This document shows, one piece after another, positions 1-7,963 of a DNA stretch of 64,000 bases; within the stretch, counting starts at the first letter, position 1; each line of letters opens with the position of its first letter. Source of the stretch: CAKSQF01 sp963628435 (GTDB taxonomy: Bacteria; Bacillota; Clostridia; Oscillospirales; CAG-272); the NCBI GenBank assembly GCA_963628435.1, contig CAVGEY010000005.1, positions 41,397 to 105,396 on the forward strand, written 5' to 3'. The notes beneath the pieces are model-generated. The model saw only the letters and a program-made list of their open reading frames with translations. It was not told the DNA's origin and made no database searches. A program made the translations under genes and the position numbers.

Positions 1-822
1 GGTGAGGAGGAAGAGCCGGCGTTCGGATCTGATAAAAACAACGCACTTTCGGGAAGACTTAAGAATTACGCCTATGTTTACCGGACATTTACAGTCGGCG
101 CCGTTATATCCGGTGTTCCGTCGGATACGGCTGTCCTTGTGTATATGAATTCATCCGCATATAAGACGGTTACACATGAGGATGTGGCGTATGATGAGGT
201 GAAACTCGTTGTTGACGATGATATAAGCGACAGCGACTTTGAACTGCTCGGCATAAATCTCAGAAATGCACGGGATTACTATTCTAATCTGAAACTCACA
301 AACCTTGATTCACGTGTCGACAGAATAATCGAAAAAAATAAAAACCGGCCGAAACTTCTCGATTTTTTCGGAATTTGTGCGCTTGCCGCAGTTCCCGCCG
401 TTGAAATACTGTCGCTTTCGATTTTCTACAGAAAAAGACAGGAAGAATTTGATTCGTATATCGCAATGGGCGCGGTAGGAGCCGATATCAAAAAAATATT
501 TTTTGTTGACGGTCTTTTCGTTTCGGCATTGACGGCCTTTTCCCATTTGATTTCGGCAACTCTGATTTCGCGGCTTGTTTGGTCGCTTATGAATATACCG
601 AATGTGTTCAGACTTGTTTGCGGAAGCGACGAAATCGTATGCTTTGAATATAATTATCCGTTCGGTGTGATTATCGCCGGCATGGCGGTTGCGGCAATCG
701 GAGCCTTTGCGGGAGTATGGCTATCATGCCGAAGATATTTTCGTGAAAATGGATTGAATGACCGCAAAAATAAAATTCTGAGGAAAGGCAAGGATAAGCT
801 CGAAAATGGGAATAATGCTTGA
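1..822 (+). CDS. ABC transporter permease, MacB/FtsX type (C-terminal part)
   Basis: The reading frame is open from the first base of the window, so the N-terminus lies upstream; 273 codons are visible. A soluble stretch comes first, then three hydrophobic segments in the last 155 residues with the motif RKRQEEFDSYIAMGA between the first and second. That is the FtsX-domain signature, where the loop contacts the ATPase. The stop overlaps the start of the ATP-binding gene that follows, so the two form one transporter. MacB-like systems usually export peptides or lipids or sense envelope stress; the substrate cannot be told here. Confidence 0.85.
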   Translation, partial: GEEEEPAFGSDKNNALSGRLKNYAYVYRTFTVGAVISGVPSDTAVLVYMNSSAYKTVTHEDVAYDEVKLVVDDDISDSDFELLGINLRNARDYYSNLKLTNLDSRVDRIIEKNKNRPKLLDFFGICALAAVPAVEILSLSIFYRKRQEEFDSYIAMGAVGADIKKIFFVDGLFVSALTAFSHLISATLISRLVWSLMNIPNVFRLVCGSDEIVCFEYNYPFGVIIAGMAVAAIGAFAGVWLSCRRYFRENGLNDRKNKILRKGKDKLENGNNA

Positions 823-1561
823 GGCACACGATCTTGTCAAACAGTATAAACAGTATGATCAGACAATAAACGCAGTCGATCATGTTTCGCTTAAGGTTGA
901 CGCAGGCGAATTTCTTGCGATAATGGGTGCATCGGGATCGGGCAAATCAACCTTGATAAATCTGCTCGCGGGACTTGATCGGCCGAATTTCGGGAGCATA
1001 ACCATTCACGGCAATGAAATAACCTCTCTTTCGGCAGATAAACTCTCGAAATTCAGAGGAGAATTTGTCGGAATGATATTTCAAAAACATAATCTGATTC
1101 CGCAGTTCACGGCATTGGAAAACATCCTTGTTCCGACCGTAATGTGTAATAAAAGCGATGAGAGTTTTAACGAACATCTCAAAAAAACAGTAAGAATGCT
1201 CGGTATAGGCAATCGTCTCGGACATCTTCCGTCCGAACTTTCGGGTGGACAGCAGCAGCGTGTCGCAATCGCCAGAGCGCTTATAAACAGACCGCAGGTT
1301 CTCTTCGCCGATGAGCCCACCGGAAATCTTGACCGTAAAAATGCAGATGAGGTGGTAAATCTGCTTCTCGAAATTAAAGAGCAAATCGGACAGACGCTTA
1401 TAATGGTAACGCATGATATGACAATCGCCGAACATGCAGATAAAATTTATATGATGGATAACGGCAGACTCTATCTCTATAAAGATAAGCAGGGAAGCTA
1501 TGAAACCAGATGCAGACTTGAGATGGAGCGCGACCGTGCTCTCGAAAACGGCGGCGTATAA
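806..1561 (+). CDS. ABC transporter ATP-binding protein, MacB/LolD family
   Basis: A complete 251-residue ATPase. Walker A GASGSGKST lies at about 41-49, Q-loop Gln at 93, signature LSGGQQQR at 145-152, Walker B VLFADEP near 165-171 and the His switch in MVTHD. All catalytic residues are present. It overlaps the permease gene by 17 bases (or 8 if the second ATG, at 815, is used), so translation is probably coupled. The LolD/MacB subclass powers FtsX-type permeases such as the one upstream. The C-terminus is about 20 residues longer than the minimal domain. Function as an exporter ATPase is known for the family; the cargo is not. Confidence 0.93.
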   Translation: MGIMLEAHDLVKQYKQYDQTINAVDHVSLKVDAGEFLAIMGASGSGKSTLINLLAGLDRPNFGSITIHGNEITSLSADKLSKFRGEFVGMIFQKHNLIPQFTALENILVPTVMCNKSDESFNEHLKKTVRMLGIGNRLGHLPSELSGGQQQRVAIARALINRPQVLFADEPTGNLDRKNADEVVNLLLEIKEQIGQTLIMVTHDMTIAEHADKIYMMDNGRLYLYKDKQGSYETRCRLEMERDRALENGGV

Positions 1562-1584
1562 TCGAATTTGATGCGCGTCGATAC

Positions 1585-1613
1585 TTGACAATCACATGAA
1601 TGCGTGCTATAAT
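1585..1613 (+). promoter_or_regulatory. sigma-A promoter for the DUF1836 gene
   Basis: TTGACA at 1585-1590 and TATAAT at 1608-1613 with a 17 bp spacer, both exact consensus. It sits 48 bp before the start at 1661 and after the stop of the ABC operon, so the DUF1836 gene has its own promoter. Confidence 0.88.
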
Positions 1614-1660
1614 AGGCGTATCGCGTAATACGGTTAAATAAAAGTCAAGAGGTGCGTAAA

Positions 1661-2239
1661 ATGAAATTCGCGGTTGAATCCGGACTCATTCCCGGAACGG
1701 TAAGAAAAAAAGACGAGATGGGAAATGTTACCGGAAGGGAATTTCTCGATAAGATTTTTTATATTTCGGACGGAATTATGCTCTCACAGATAAGGGATGT
1801 GTCGGGCGTAGACGGGTCCACTCTGCAAAACTGGGTGAAAAGAGGATGGATCGGAACAACGACCAATAAGAAATATACGAAAGATCAGCTTGCGAGAATC
1901 CTTATAATAAATATGCTGCGAAGCTGCATGCTTCTTGAACACATCGATTTTCTGCTTCACTATATAAACGGCGAAATCGATGATAAAAACGATGATATAG
2001 TCCCCGAATCGGTGCTTTATGATTATATTTGCCGCTCGTATGATGATTTTACCGAAAAAGAATACGAAACCGATGATGAACTTAAAACCGTTATATCAAA
2101 TGTGATTAAAGATTATGTCGAACCCGTTGACGGCGCGAAGGAACGCCTTTCAAGCGCACTCGAGATTATTCTGATAGCCTATTTCTGCTCGACGGTCGGC
2201 AAGTATGCGAATACACTTTTTGATAAAGTCTGCGGATAA
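1661..2239 (+). CDS. DUF1836 domain protein, MerR-like helix-turn-helix
   Basis: A 192-residue soluble protein of the DUF1836 family common in Firmicutes. The region SQIRDVSGVDGSTLQNWVKR (about 43-62) reads as a MerR-like helix-turn-helix, followed by the family motif KKYTKDQLARILIINMLR and a helical C-terminal half. The ATG at 1661 is chosen over the GTG at 1652 because the ribosome site AGAGGTG overlaps the latter. It is transcribed alone from a consensus promoter and ends in a terminator. DNA binding is inferred from the fold; no target is known to me. Confidence 0.85.
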   Translation: MKFAVESGLIPGTVRKKDEMGNVTGREFLDKIFYISDGIMLSQIRDVSGVDGSTLQNWVKRGWIGTTTNKKYTKDQLARILIINMLRSCMLLEHIDFLLHYINGEIDDKNDDIVPESVLYDYICRSYDDFTEKEYETDDELKTVISNVIKDYVEPVDGAKERLSSALEIILIAYFCSTVGKYANTLFDKVCG

Positions 2240-2284
2240 TACAAAACATCCTCCGAAAACATAATCGGAGGATGTTTTGTATTA
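2237..2284. terminator. bidirectional intrinsic terminator shared by convergent genes
   Basis: A 20 bp perfect stem (2237-2256 with 2265-2284) and an 8-base loop. The stop codons of the DUF1836 gene (TAA, 2237-2239) and of mgsA (complement of TTA, 2282-2284) are both inside the stem. T-rich sequence follows on the plus side. Confidence 0.9.
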
Positions 2285-2806
2285 TTTTTCTTTGCTGTCC
2301 GAAATTCTGCCCGAACTTTCGATGTCGGAAGCACGATCGGATATTTTTTTATGGAAGTTAACGATGTAATGAGTGTATTCGGTGTTCATGTAGGGAGATG
2401 TAATCATAAAATCGGCGGTTGCTCTGTTGTTGGCAATCGGAATGTCGTAAACCTGTGCTATACGCAGCAGAGCTTTTACATCGGGGTCATGCGGCTGTGC
2501 GGTCAGCGGATCCGAGAAGAAAATCATCATGTCAATGCGGCCTTCCACAATTCTTGCACCGACCTGCTGATCACCGCCGAGAGGGCCGCTGTTAAATCCC
2601 CTTACGGGAAGTCCTGTCATCTCCGAAATGATTTTTGCGGTTGTTCCCGTACCTACCAGAAAATGGCGTTCGAGAATCTGCTTGTTTTTTTGGCACCACT
2701 CGACAAGCTCCGCTTTTTTGAAGTCGTGCGCGATAAGTGCAATGTTTTTCTGCTTTTCGATAACTCTCGGTATGTAGTCTTCGTTTGTGTTGATTGGCAT
2801 AGTCAT
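2282..2806 (-). CDS. mgsA: methylglyoxal synthase
   Basis: Converts dihydroxyacetone phosphate to methylglyoxal and phosphate, a glycolytic overflow bypass used when phosphate is short. 174 residues, slightly longer than the usual 130-150 because of a 15-residue N-terminal and a short C-terminal extension. Phosphate-binding GTGTTAK at 52-58, catalytic Asp in GGDQQ (D79), DPLTAQPHDPD at 99-109 with the active His106, and AHDFKK at 26-31 are all intact. The first ATG has AGAGGA seven bases upstream. It is the last gene of the glycosyltransferase operon, 19 bp after the GT-C gene. Confidence 0.95.
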   Translation of the reverse strand: MTMPINTNEDYIPRVIEKQKNIALIAHDFKKAELVEWCQKNKQILERHFLVGTGTTAKIISEMTGLPVRGFNSGPLGGDQQVGARIVEGRIDMMIFFSDPLTAQPHDPDVKALLRIAQVYDIPIANNRATADFMITSPYMNTEYTHYIVNFHKKISDRASDIESSGRISDSKEK

Positions 2807-2825
2807 GTTGTTTTCCTCTGTTTCT

Positions 2826-4427
2826 TTATTTGTCGTTTGAATTATATAAATCCGTTTTTTTGGCCGAAAGATAATATGTTTCTTCGCTTCCGAAGAAACC
2901 GATCATGCTGCAGCTGTCTATCGTAATGTAATTTTCATGATAAAGCGGGCTTCCGTAGGTAACTGCGAAATCGCATTTTGCTTCGTCAAGCCACATGTTT
3001 TGCGTTTTGTCCATTTCGGGCAGGTCGGCCATGTTCAGACGGCAGAAAAACTTGCAGTCGGGGATGATGTTCGCGGCGGTATAAAATCCCCCGTCAAGCC
3101 ATCCGTAATTCAGAAGAGTCGCGTTTTCGCGCTCATTTATGATTTTCGCGAATCTGTACTGCGGGAGCGACTCCCTGTCTTTACCCATCATTTTCACATT
3201 CATGCTGCAACTTAGTGAAATGATTGCCGAGGCAGATAAAAACAGCAGCGCGCATAGAACCGATACGGCATTGACCGATCGACTCGAACACACGGTTTCG
3301 GCAGATTCGCCGCCCGTTTTTGCGGATATTATTTCGAAAAGCCTGATTATCGGGATGAAACCGAGCGGCAGATAGACCGCCTCAATCAGAAAGTAGTAGA
3401 AATAAGCCGTTCCGCCGATGTAGATGAAAATCGTCAGAAGCAGAAACGATAAAATGACCTCGAACTTTTCGGTAATGTCGAAGAAGAGCAGAACGTAGAT
3501 AATTCCGATAATTATGAAAAGACTTACCGTACCGTTCGATAAAAAGTTCGCATACGCACCGCCGCAGGCGAAAGTTAATTTGTCAATAATCGTTCCGCCG
3601 CTGCCCGAATACAGAAAGATGTTGTTGTAAAAATAAACGGTAAACCAGTCGGATAGGGCATTGTTCACCGCAAAATATATGAAAAACGGAACCGTTATAA
3701 TAAATACGCCGGATAAAACTCCGCCGATGAAAACAAGAAACTCCCTCGGATTTTTTCTTGTCGGTGCCGAAAACGGCAAAATCAAGGCCGCACCGATAAA
3801 AAAGCCGAGCATGGTGTATTTTACCCAGAGAACCGCACCCGAAAGCAGACCTATAATCAGCGCCTCCGAAAATTTCAGGGAGCGACGCTCTCTCATTGAA
3901 CGAAGGAAAAGAAAAAGCGAAGCCGAAAGCAGCGGCAGACAAAGTTCTTCGGCACTGTCGCCGATTGAAAAGGAGTATGACGAATATGTCAGGGCAGCTA
4001 TTATCGGCAGGAAAAAGACCGATGTTTTCCCGCAGTAAAGTCGCATCGCTTTGTATGAAAAGAAAAGAAAAAAGGTCGCCGAGATGACCTCGAGGAAAAA
4101 CACTCCGATAAAACTGTCATTCGAGATAAGCGTGCAGATTCCGTGCAGAAAATAAAGCAGTATCCCTTTTTGCTCGTAAATGTCGCGATAGACGACTTTC
4201 CCGTTCATCATCGCTTTTCCGACCGTAAAAAAGCAGTTCGCGTCAACCCAGCTGTTTATCGGATAGAGAAAGGATGACTGCGAGCAAATCATGATTACGA
4301 CAAATGCCGAAATAAATGATATAATGAGAGCAAATATATTGTCCGACCTGCCGTCTTTCCGATTTTCGGATGAATAATCGGGAAACGTCCCGATTGTTTT
4401 ATGTAAACCGGGTATCTTATCTTTCAT
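2826..4427 (-). CDS. GT-C fold membrane glycosyltransferase (ArnT/PMT-like)
   Basis: A 533-residue polytopic membrane protein with about ten hydrophobic segments. The first outer loop holds the acidic motif NSWVDANCFFTVGKAM and then YRDIYEQKG, as in lipid-phosphate-sugar-dependent GT-C enzymes of the ArnT/PMT type. It probably moves a sugar from undecaprenyl phosphate onto an outer-surface acceptor. I chose the ATG at 4427, whose first codons overlap the stop of the preceding gene, over the ATG at 4451. The gtrA and gtrB homologues upstream make it the third part of a three-component glycosylation system. The acceptor is unknown; wall or lipoteichoic acid is plausible. Confidence 0.78.
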   Translation of the reverse strand: MKDKIPGLHKTIGTFPDYSSENRKDGRSDNIFALIISFISAFVVIMICSQSSFLYPINSWVDANCFFTVGKAMMNGKVVYRDIYEQKGILLYFLHGICTLISNDSFIGVFFLEVISATFFLFFSYKAMRLYCGKTSVFFLPIIAALTYSSYSFSIGDSAEELCLPLLSASLFLFLRSMRERRSLKFSEALIIGLLSGAVLWVKYTMLGFFIGAALILPFSAPTRKNPREFLVFIGGVLSGVFIITVPFFIYFAVNNALSDWFTVYFYNNIFLYSGSGGTIIDKLTFACGGAYANFLSNGTVSLFIIIGIIYVLLFFDITEKFEVILSFLLLTIFIYIGGTAYFYYFLIEAVYLPLGFIPIIRLFEIISAKTGGESAETVCSSRSVNAVSVLCALLFLSASAIISLSCSMNVKMMGKDRESLPQYRFAKIINERENATLLNYGWLDGGFYTAANIIPDCKFFCRLNMADLPEMDKTQNMWLDEAKCDFAVTYGSPLYHENYITIDSCSMIGFFGSEETYYLSAKKTDLYNSNDK

Positions 4428-5376
4428 TTTCCGTTTTGCTGTCAAGATCATGTTCTATGTGATAGCGCGGACGGGCTTTGCTTTCGAGATAGATTTTCCC
4501 GATATATTCGCCGACTATTCCGATTGACAGGAGAATAAGTCCCCCGATTGCCCATATCGATACGATAAGACTCGGCCATCCGTCAACTGTCTGATCGCCG
4601 AAAAATCTGATAAGAGTGTAAATGAACATCACAATGCTGAGAAGAAAAACAGAAAAGCCGATCAATGTGATTATCCTTATCGGCTTTACGCTGAGAGAGG
4701 TAATGCCGTCGACTGCGAATGAGATCATTTTTCCGAGAGGATATTTGCTCTCGCCCGCAAATCGTTTTGCACGTTCGTAATATACAATATCCGACTTAAA
4801 CCCGATCATCGGAATAAGACCGCGGAGAAACAGATTAACCTCTTTGTATTCGGCCAAGGCATCAAGCGCACGTCTGCTCATAAGACGGCAGTCTGCGTGA
4901 TTGTAAATTGTTTCGGCTCCCATAAAATTCATCATTCTGTAAAAGGACTGCGCGGATGTTCGTTTGAAAAAGCTGTCTTTTTCTCTGCTGCTGCGGACTC
5001 CGTAGACGATTTCGCATCCGTCGTTGTACTTTTCCAGCATTTTGTCAATGACGTTTATGTCGTCCTGAAGATCGGCATCCATTGAAATAACGGCATCAGC
5101 CGATTCTTTTGCCGTCATAAGGCCGGCAATAAGCGCGTTTTGATGGCCGCGGTTGCGAGAAAGCGAAATTCCGGTAAAAATTCTGTCGGATTCGTGAAGC
5201 TCGCAAATGATATTCCATGTGTTGTCGCGCGAGCCGTCGTTGACAAACAGAATTCGGCTCTCGCCCGAAATTCTGCCGTCTGCGCAAAGCGCATAATACT
5301 TTTCTTTAAGCCTTGACGCCGTTTCGCGTATGACCGCCTCTTCGTTGTAGCACGGAATTACCGTATACAGAATCAT
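4417..5376 (-). CDS. family 2 glycosyltransferase, GtrB/CsbB-like (undecaprenyl-phosphate glycosyltransferase)
   Basis: 319 residues with an N-terminal GT-A domain: VIPCYNEE at 6-13, FVNDGSRDNTW near 44-54, and the metal-binding DADLQDD around 100-106. Two C-terminal transmembrane helices follow (about 232-255 and 268-290). This is the DPM1/GtrB arrangement, which loads a sugar from a nucleotide sugar onto undecaprenyl phosphate on the inner leaflet. The ribosome site is AAAGGCGG. It lies between gtrA (65 bp upstream) and the GT-C gene (overlapping), like CsbB with GtcA and YfhO in Bacillus. The sugar identity is not visible. Confidence 0.92.
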   Translation of the reverse strand: MILYTVIPCYNEEAVIRETASRLKEKYYALCADGRISGESRILFVNDGSRDNTWNIICELHESDRIFTGISLSRNRGHQNALIAGLMTAKESADAVISMDADLQDDINVIDKMLEKYNDGCEIVYGVRSSREKDSFFKRTSAQSFYRMMNFMGAETIYNHADCRLMSRRALDALAEYKEVNLFLRGLIPMIGFKSDIVYYERAKRFAGESKYPLGKMISFAVDGITSLSVKPIRIITLIGFSVFLLSIVMFIYTLIRFFGDQTVDGWPSLIVSIWAIGGLILLSIGIVGEYIGKIYLESKARPRYHIEHDLDSKTENER

Positions 5377-5441
5377 TTTTGCTACCGCCTTTCTTTTGAA
5401 TGTTCGCGGCTTTTTGCAAAATGTAAGACCGCAGTGAAAGA

Positions 5442-5870
5442 TTATCTTTTCTTTCTGAATACAAAAAGTTTGCTGAAAACATAATTCAGAATTACAACCG
5501 CAATTCCCACAATTATTTTCATAAGCATGGAATTGTATCCGAGTTTGTCAACCGTAATCCAGATGATAAATGTTTCGAGAATGCCCGAAAGCAGACGACA
5601 GCCGTAAAATGACATAAATTCGGCGAAAAATTTTCCGAATGAGAAATCTTTGCTCTCGAACACGAAAATTTTGTTGGTTATAAACGCAAATGTTACCGAA
5701 ATAATCCACGAAAAGACGTTTGAGGCAAAGCCGGATTTTGTTACCGCATAATAGAAAACGGCGTATGAAATATAGCTTACCGCGGTAGTCATAACGCCGA
5801 AAATCAAATAAAGAATAAGCTCTTTGTGTTCATTGTATATTTTTTTTATTTTACTGATTATTTCATTCAT
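5442..5870 (-). CDS. GtrA family membrane protein (lipid-linked sugar flippase candidate)
   Basis: 142 residues with four transmembrane segments and the GtrA motif LIFGVMTTAVSY near the N-terminus, and NYVFSKLFVF at the C-terminus. Family members are thought to flip undecaprenyl-phosphate-linked sugars across the membrane. The ATG at 5870 is chosen because AAAGGA stands seven bases before it; the frame stays open for 45 codons upstream with no ribosome site. First gene of the operon gtrA-gtrB-GT-C-mgsA, read from the promoter at 5929-5957. Confidence 0.88.
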   Translation of the reverse strand: MNEIISKIKKIYNEHKELILYLIFGVMTTAVSYISYAVFYYAVTKSGFASNVFSWIISVTFAFITNKIFVFESKDFSFGKFFAEFMSFYGCRLLSGILETFIIWITVDKLGYNSMLMKIIVGIAVVILNYVFSKLFVFRKKR

Positions 5871-5928
5871 CGAATGATCCTTTGATTCTTTTCCGCACAT
5901 TGTATGCGGCCGTATATAATTTTTGTTC

Positions 5929-5957
5929 ATTATATCATCCGGGAGACCGAATGTCAA
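5929..5957 (-). promoter_or_regulatory. promoter of the gtrA-gtrB-GT-C-mgsA operon
   Basis: On the minus strand, TTGACA (5957-5952) and TATAAT (5934-5929) with a 17 bp spacer. The leader to gtrA is about 52 nt. Confidence 0.88.
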
Positions 5958-6021
5958 TAATATAAATGTTAATTTAATACAGTACATTGCCGTGACAGAT
6001 TTCAAAATGTTGAATTTGCTA

Positions 6022-6050
6022 TTGACTGAGCGCCTCAGATATGTTATAAT
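6022..6050 (+). promoter_or_regulatory. promoter of the THF riboswitch-folT unit
   Basis: TTGACT at 6022-6027 and TATAAT at 6045-6050, spacer 17. The predicted start of transcription near 6057 is just before the riboswitch. Confidence 0.88.
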
Positions 6051-6060
6051 TTTCTTACTT

Positions 6061-6162
6061 GCAGAGTAGGGGCCACAGCGTTAAGTGTCGGGCGGACGGG
6101 GAGTTGCCGCACGGACGAAAACAGCAGACTGTTGCGGTTGCGGCCCCGCATCCCGCTGTTGC
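6061..6162 (+). ncRNA. tetrahydrofolate (folT-type) riboswitch
   Basis: The order of conserved elements matches the THF aptamer: AGAGTAG at the 5' side, GCGTTAAGTG, a GGGGAGTTGCC loop, GGACGAAAA, GCGGTTGCGG and the closing GCATCCCGCT. The helix GGGGCC/GGCCCC (about 6069-6074 with 6142-6147) is intact. The class senses reduced folates and usually lowers expression of folate uptake or synthesis genes. It lies directly in front of a folate transporter gene, which agrees with the call. Confidence 0.9.
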
Positions 6163-6196
6163 ATAAGGATGCTCTTCCTCATGCGGCAATTTTTTG
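6159..6196 (+). terminator. expression platform terminator of the THF riboswitch
   Basis: A hairpin pairing GTTGCATAAGGA (6159-6170) imperfectly with TCCTCATGCGGCAAT, followed by a run of T. It overlaps the 3' end of the aptamer by about four bases. I infer a terminator; the exact switching partner is not resolved. Confidence 0.6.
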
Positions 6197-6223
6197 TTGC
6201 GGAATACTGTAGGAGGAGGTTTT

Positions 6224-6988
6224 ATGTATAATAAGAGTAAAAAAAGAGATTTGCAGACCGTTTTCAAAAATCCGTTCTCGGCGGCATACTGGAAACTCGC
6301 GGCATCCGAATTTGCCGATCTTAAAATGTTGCTTATCGCGGCACTTGTCGCCGCCGTGCGTGTGGCACTTCGCCCGTGGTCGAATGCCCTTGCGATTGCA
6401 CCCAATCTGACGATAAATCTGTCATTTTGGATAAGCGCGGCAGGCTCAATGATATACGGACCGCTTGTCGGACTGTTTTCGGGAGCGCTCAGCGATACGC
6501 TCAGCTGTATTTTGTTTCCGAGCGGACCTTATTTCTTCCCGTTTGTTTTCGTCGAGATGCTCGGATGCTTTGTTTTTGCGCTTTTTCTTTACCGCGCCAA
6601 AATCACGGCACTCAGGGTGGTTCTTTCGCGTGTTGCCGTTGTCATAAGCTGTAATTTTATTCTCAATCCGCTCATAATGATTTTGTATTACAGACTCTTT
6701 TATTCGGATAAGAGCTATACTTTTTACAGCGTAATGCTGACAGTGCTGAAAGCACTTATAACATTTCCTTTTGAGGCGTTGATTCTTGTCGTGTTTATCT
6801 CGGCGATTTCCCCTGCGCTGGCCAAAATGAAACTTGTGGCGGGGAGCCCGAAAAAGCTGAAAGTAAACACCCAAACATGGATCGTTATTGCCGTACTTTT
6901 TGTCCTTTCCGCGGCAGCCCTTTTCCTTGTCGTAAAATTCGGACTTTACGATACGCTGAAATCATATCTTAAAGAATGGCTTAAATAA
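6224..6988 (+). CDS. folT: folate-specific ECF transporter S component
   Basis: 254 residues with about six transmembrane helices and the S-component motif LKMLLIAALVAAVRVAL that docks on EcfT. It captures folates for an energy-coupling-factor transporter whose A and T subunits are not in this window. The N-terminal cytoplasmic tail is about 35 residues. AGGAGGAGG lies 5-13 bases before the ATG at 6224. Its control by a THF riboswitch supports the substrate. The last segment (about 227-246) is an extra hydrophobic helix relative to minimal S components. Confidence 0.92.
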   Translation: MYNKSKKRDLQTVFKNPFSAAYWKLAASEFADLKMLLIAALVAAVRVALRPWSNALAIAPNLTINLSFWISAAGSMIYGPLVGLFSGALSDTLSCILFPSGPYFFPFVFVEMLGCFVFALFLYRAKITALRVVLSRVAVVISCNFILNPLIMILYYRLFYSDKSYTFYSVMLTVLKALITFPFEALILVVFISAISPALAKMKLVAGSPKKLKVNTQTWIVIAVLFVLSAAALFLVVKFGLYDTLKSYLKEWLK

Positions 6989-7022
6989 TTCAAACGATGA
7001 AAAAATATAATTGAGGTGTAAA

Positions 7023-7874
7023 ATGTATAATTTTCCTATCGGAGCAATGCTCGACTCGTTCAGACTGCCGACTAAAGACGCAATCAAGGCCGCCGAGAAA
7101 ATCGGTGCCAAGGGTGTTCAGATGTATGCCACATCGGGCGAACATTCGCCCGAAAATATGACCGATGACAAAATCAGAGAAATTCTTTCCATGATGAATG
7201 ATTCCGGCCTTGTTTTTTCGGCAATATGCGGCGACCTCGGCAGAGGATTCGGCAATGCCGAACTTAATCCCGAACTCATAGAAAAATCGAAGAGAATACT
7301 CGATCTCGCAAAAAAACTCGGGAGCAATGTCGTTACAACGCACATAGGCGTTGTCCCTTCCGATATGTCGAATCCGAGATATGAGATTATGCATAACGCA
7401 TGCCTTGAGCTTGCCGAATATGCCGACTCGGTCGATGCCCATTTCGCAATCGAAACAGGCCCCGAAACCGCCGCAACATTGCGCGGATTTCTTGACGGAC
7501 TCGGCTCGCACGGAGTCGCAGTCAATCTCGATCCGGCAAATCTCGTAATGGTAACCGCCGACGATCCGGTAAAAGCCGTTCATACGCTCAAAGATTATAT
7601 CGTGCATACCCATGCCAAAGACGGCGTCAGACATTTTGAAAAGGATCCCGAAATGATATACGGAGTAAAACCCGATACATGTACCGACCGCGGTCCGTCG
7701 TTTGACGAGCTTCCTCTCGGAAAGGGAAATGTCGATTTTCCGAAATATCTTGCGGCCCTTGATGAAATAGGCTACCGCGGATTTCTTACTATCGAGCGCG
7801 AATGCGGAGAAAATCCCGCTGAAGATATAAAAACAGCCGCCGATTTTCTGCGCGGTATAATCGCGGCTCACTGA
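7023..7874 (+). CDS. sugar phosphate isomerase/epimerase-like TIM barrel protein
   Basis: 283 residues of the AP-endonuclease-2 / xylose-isomerase-like barrel. Metal-ligand candidates are the Glu in HFAIETGPE, the Asp/His region NLDPANL and VHTHAKDG, and the closing FLTIERE. GAGGTG six bases before the ATG at 7023 fixes the start. It follows folT by 34 bp with no terminator between, so it may be co-transcribed. The family covers isomerases, epimerases and dehydratases; the substrate is not known. It resembles the proteins at 10871 and 52572 only at family level. Confidence 0.85.
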   Translation: MYNFPIGAMLDSFRLPTKDAIKAAEKIGAKGVQMYATSGEHSPENMTDDKIREILSMMNDSGLVFSAICGDLGRGFGNAELNPELIEKSKRILDLAKKLGSNVVTTHIGVVPSDMSNPRYEIMHNACLELAEYADSVDAHFAIETGPETAATLRGFLDGLGSHGVAVNLDPANLVMVTADDPVKAVHTLKDYIVHTHAKDGVRHFEKDPEMIYGVKPDTCTDRGPSFDELPLGKGNVDFPKYLAALDEIGYRGFLTIERECGENPAEDIKTAADFLRGIIAAH

Positions 7875-7896
7875 TTTCGGCTGACTGAAACAAAGC

Positions 7897-7933
7897 ATCG
7901 GGGGTTCGGACTGCAAGCGCAGAACGCACCCCC
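7897..7933 (+). other. strong intergenic hairpin
   Basis: TCGGGGG pairs with CCCCCGA around an inner GTTC/GAAC helix, between the isomerase and ltaS-like genes. There is no T-run, so it may be a processing site or mRNA stabiliser and not a terminator. Confidence 0.5.
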
Positions 7934-7963
7934 GAAATCGGTTTATGAAAGGAGAACGGGAAA

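Noticed and set aside
947..1591. Long minus-strand open frame opposite the ABC ATPase gene
   Set aside because: It is a shadow of a clearly conserved plus-strand gene, with no ribosome site and no recognisable motif.
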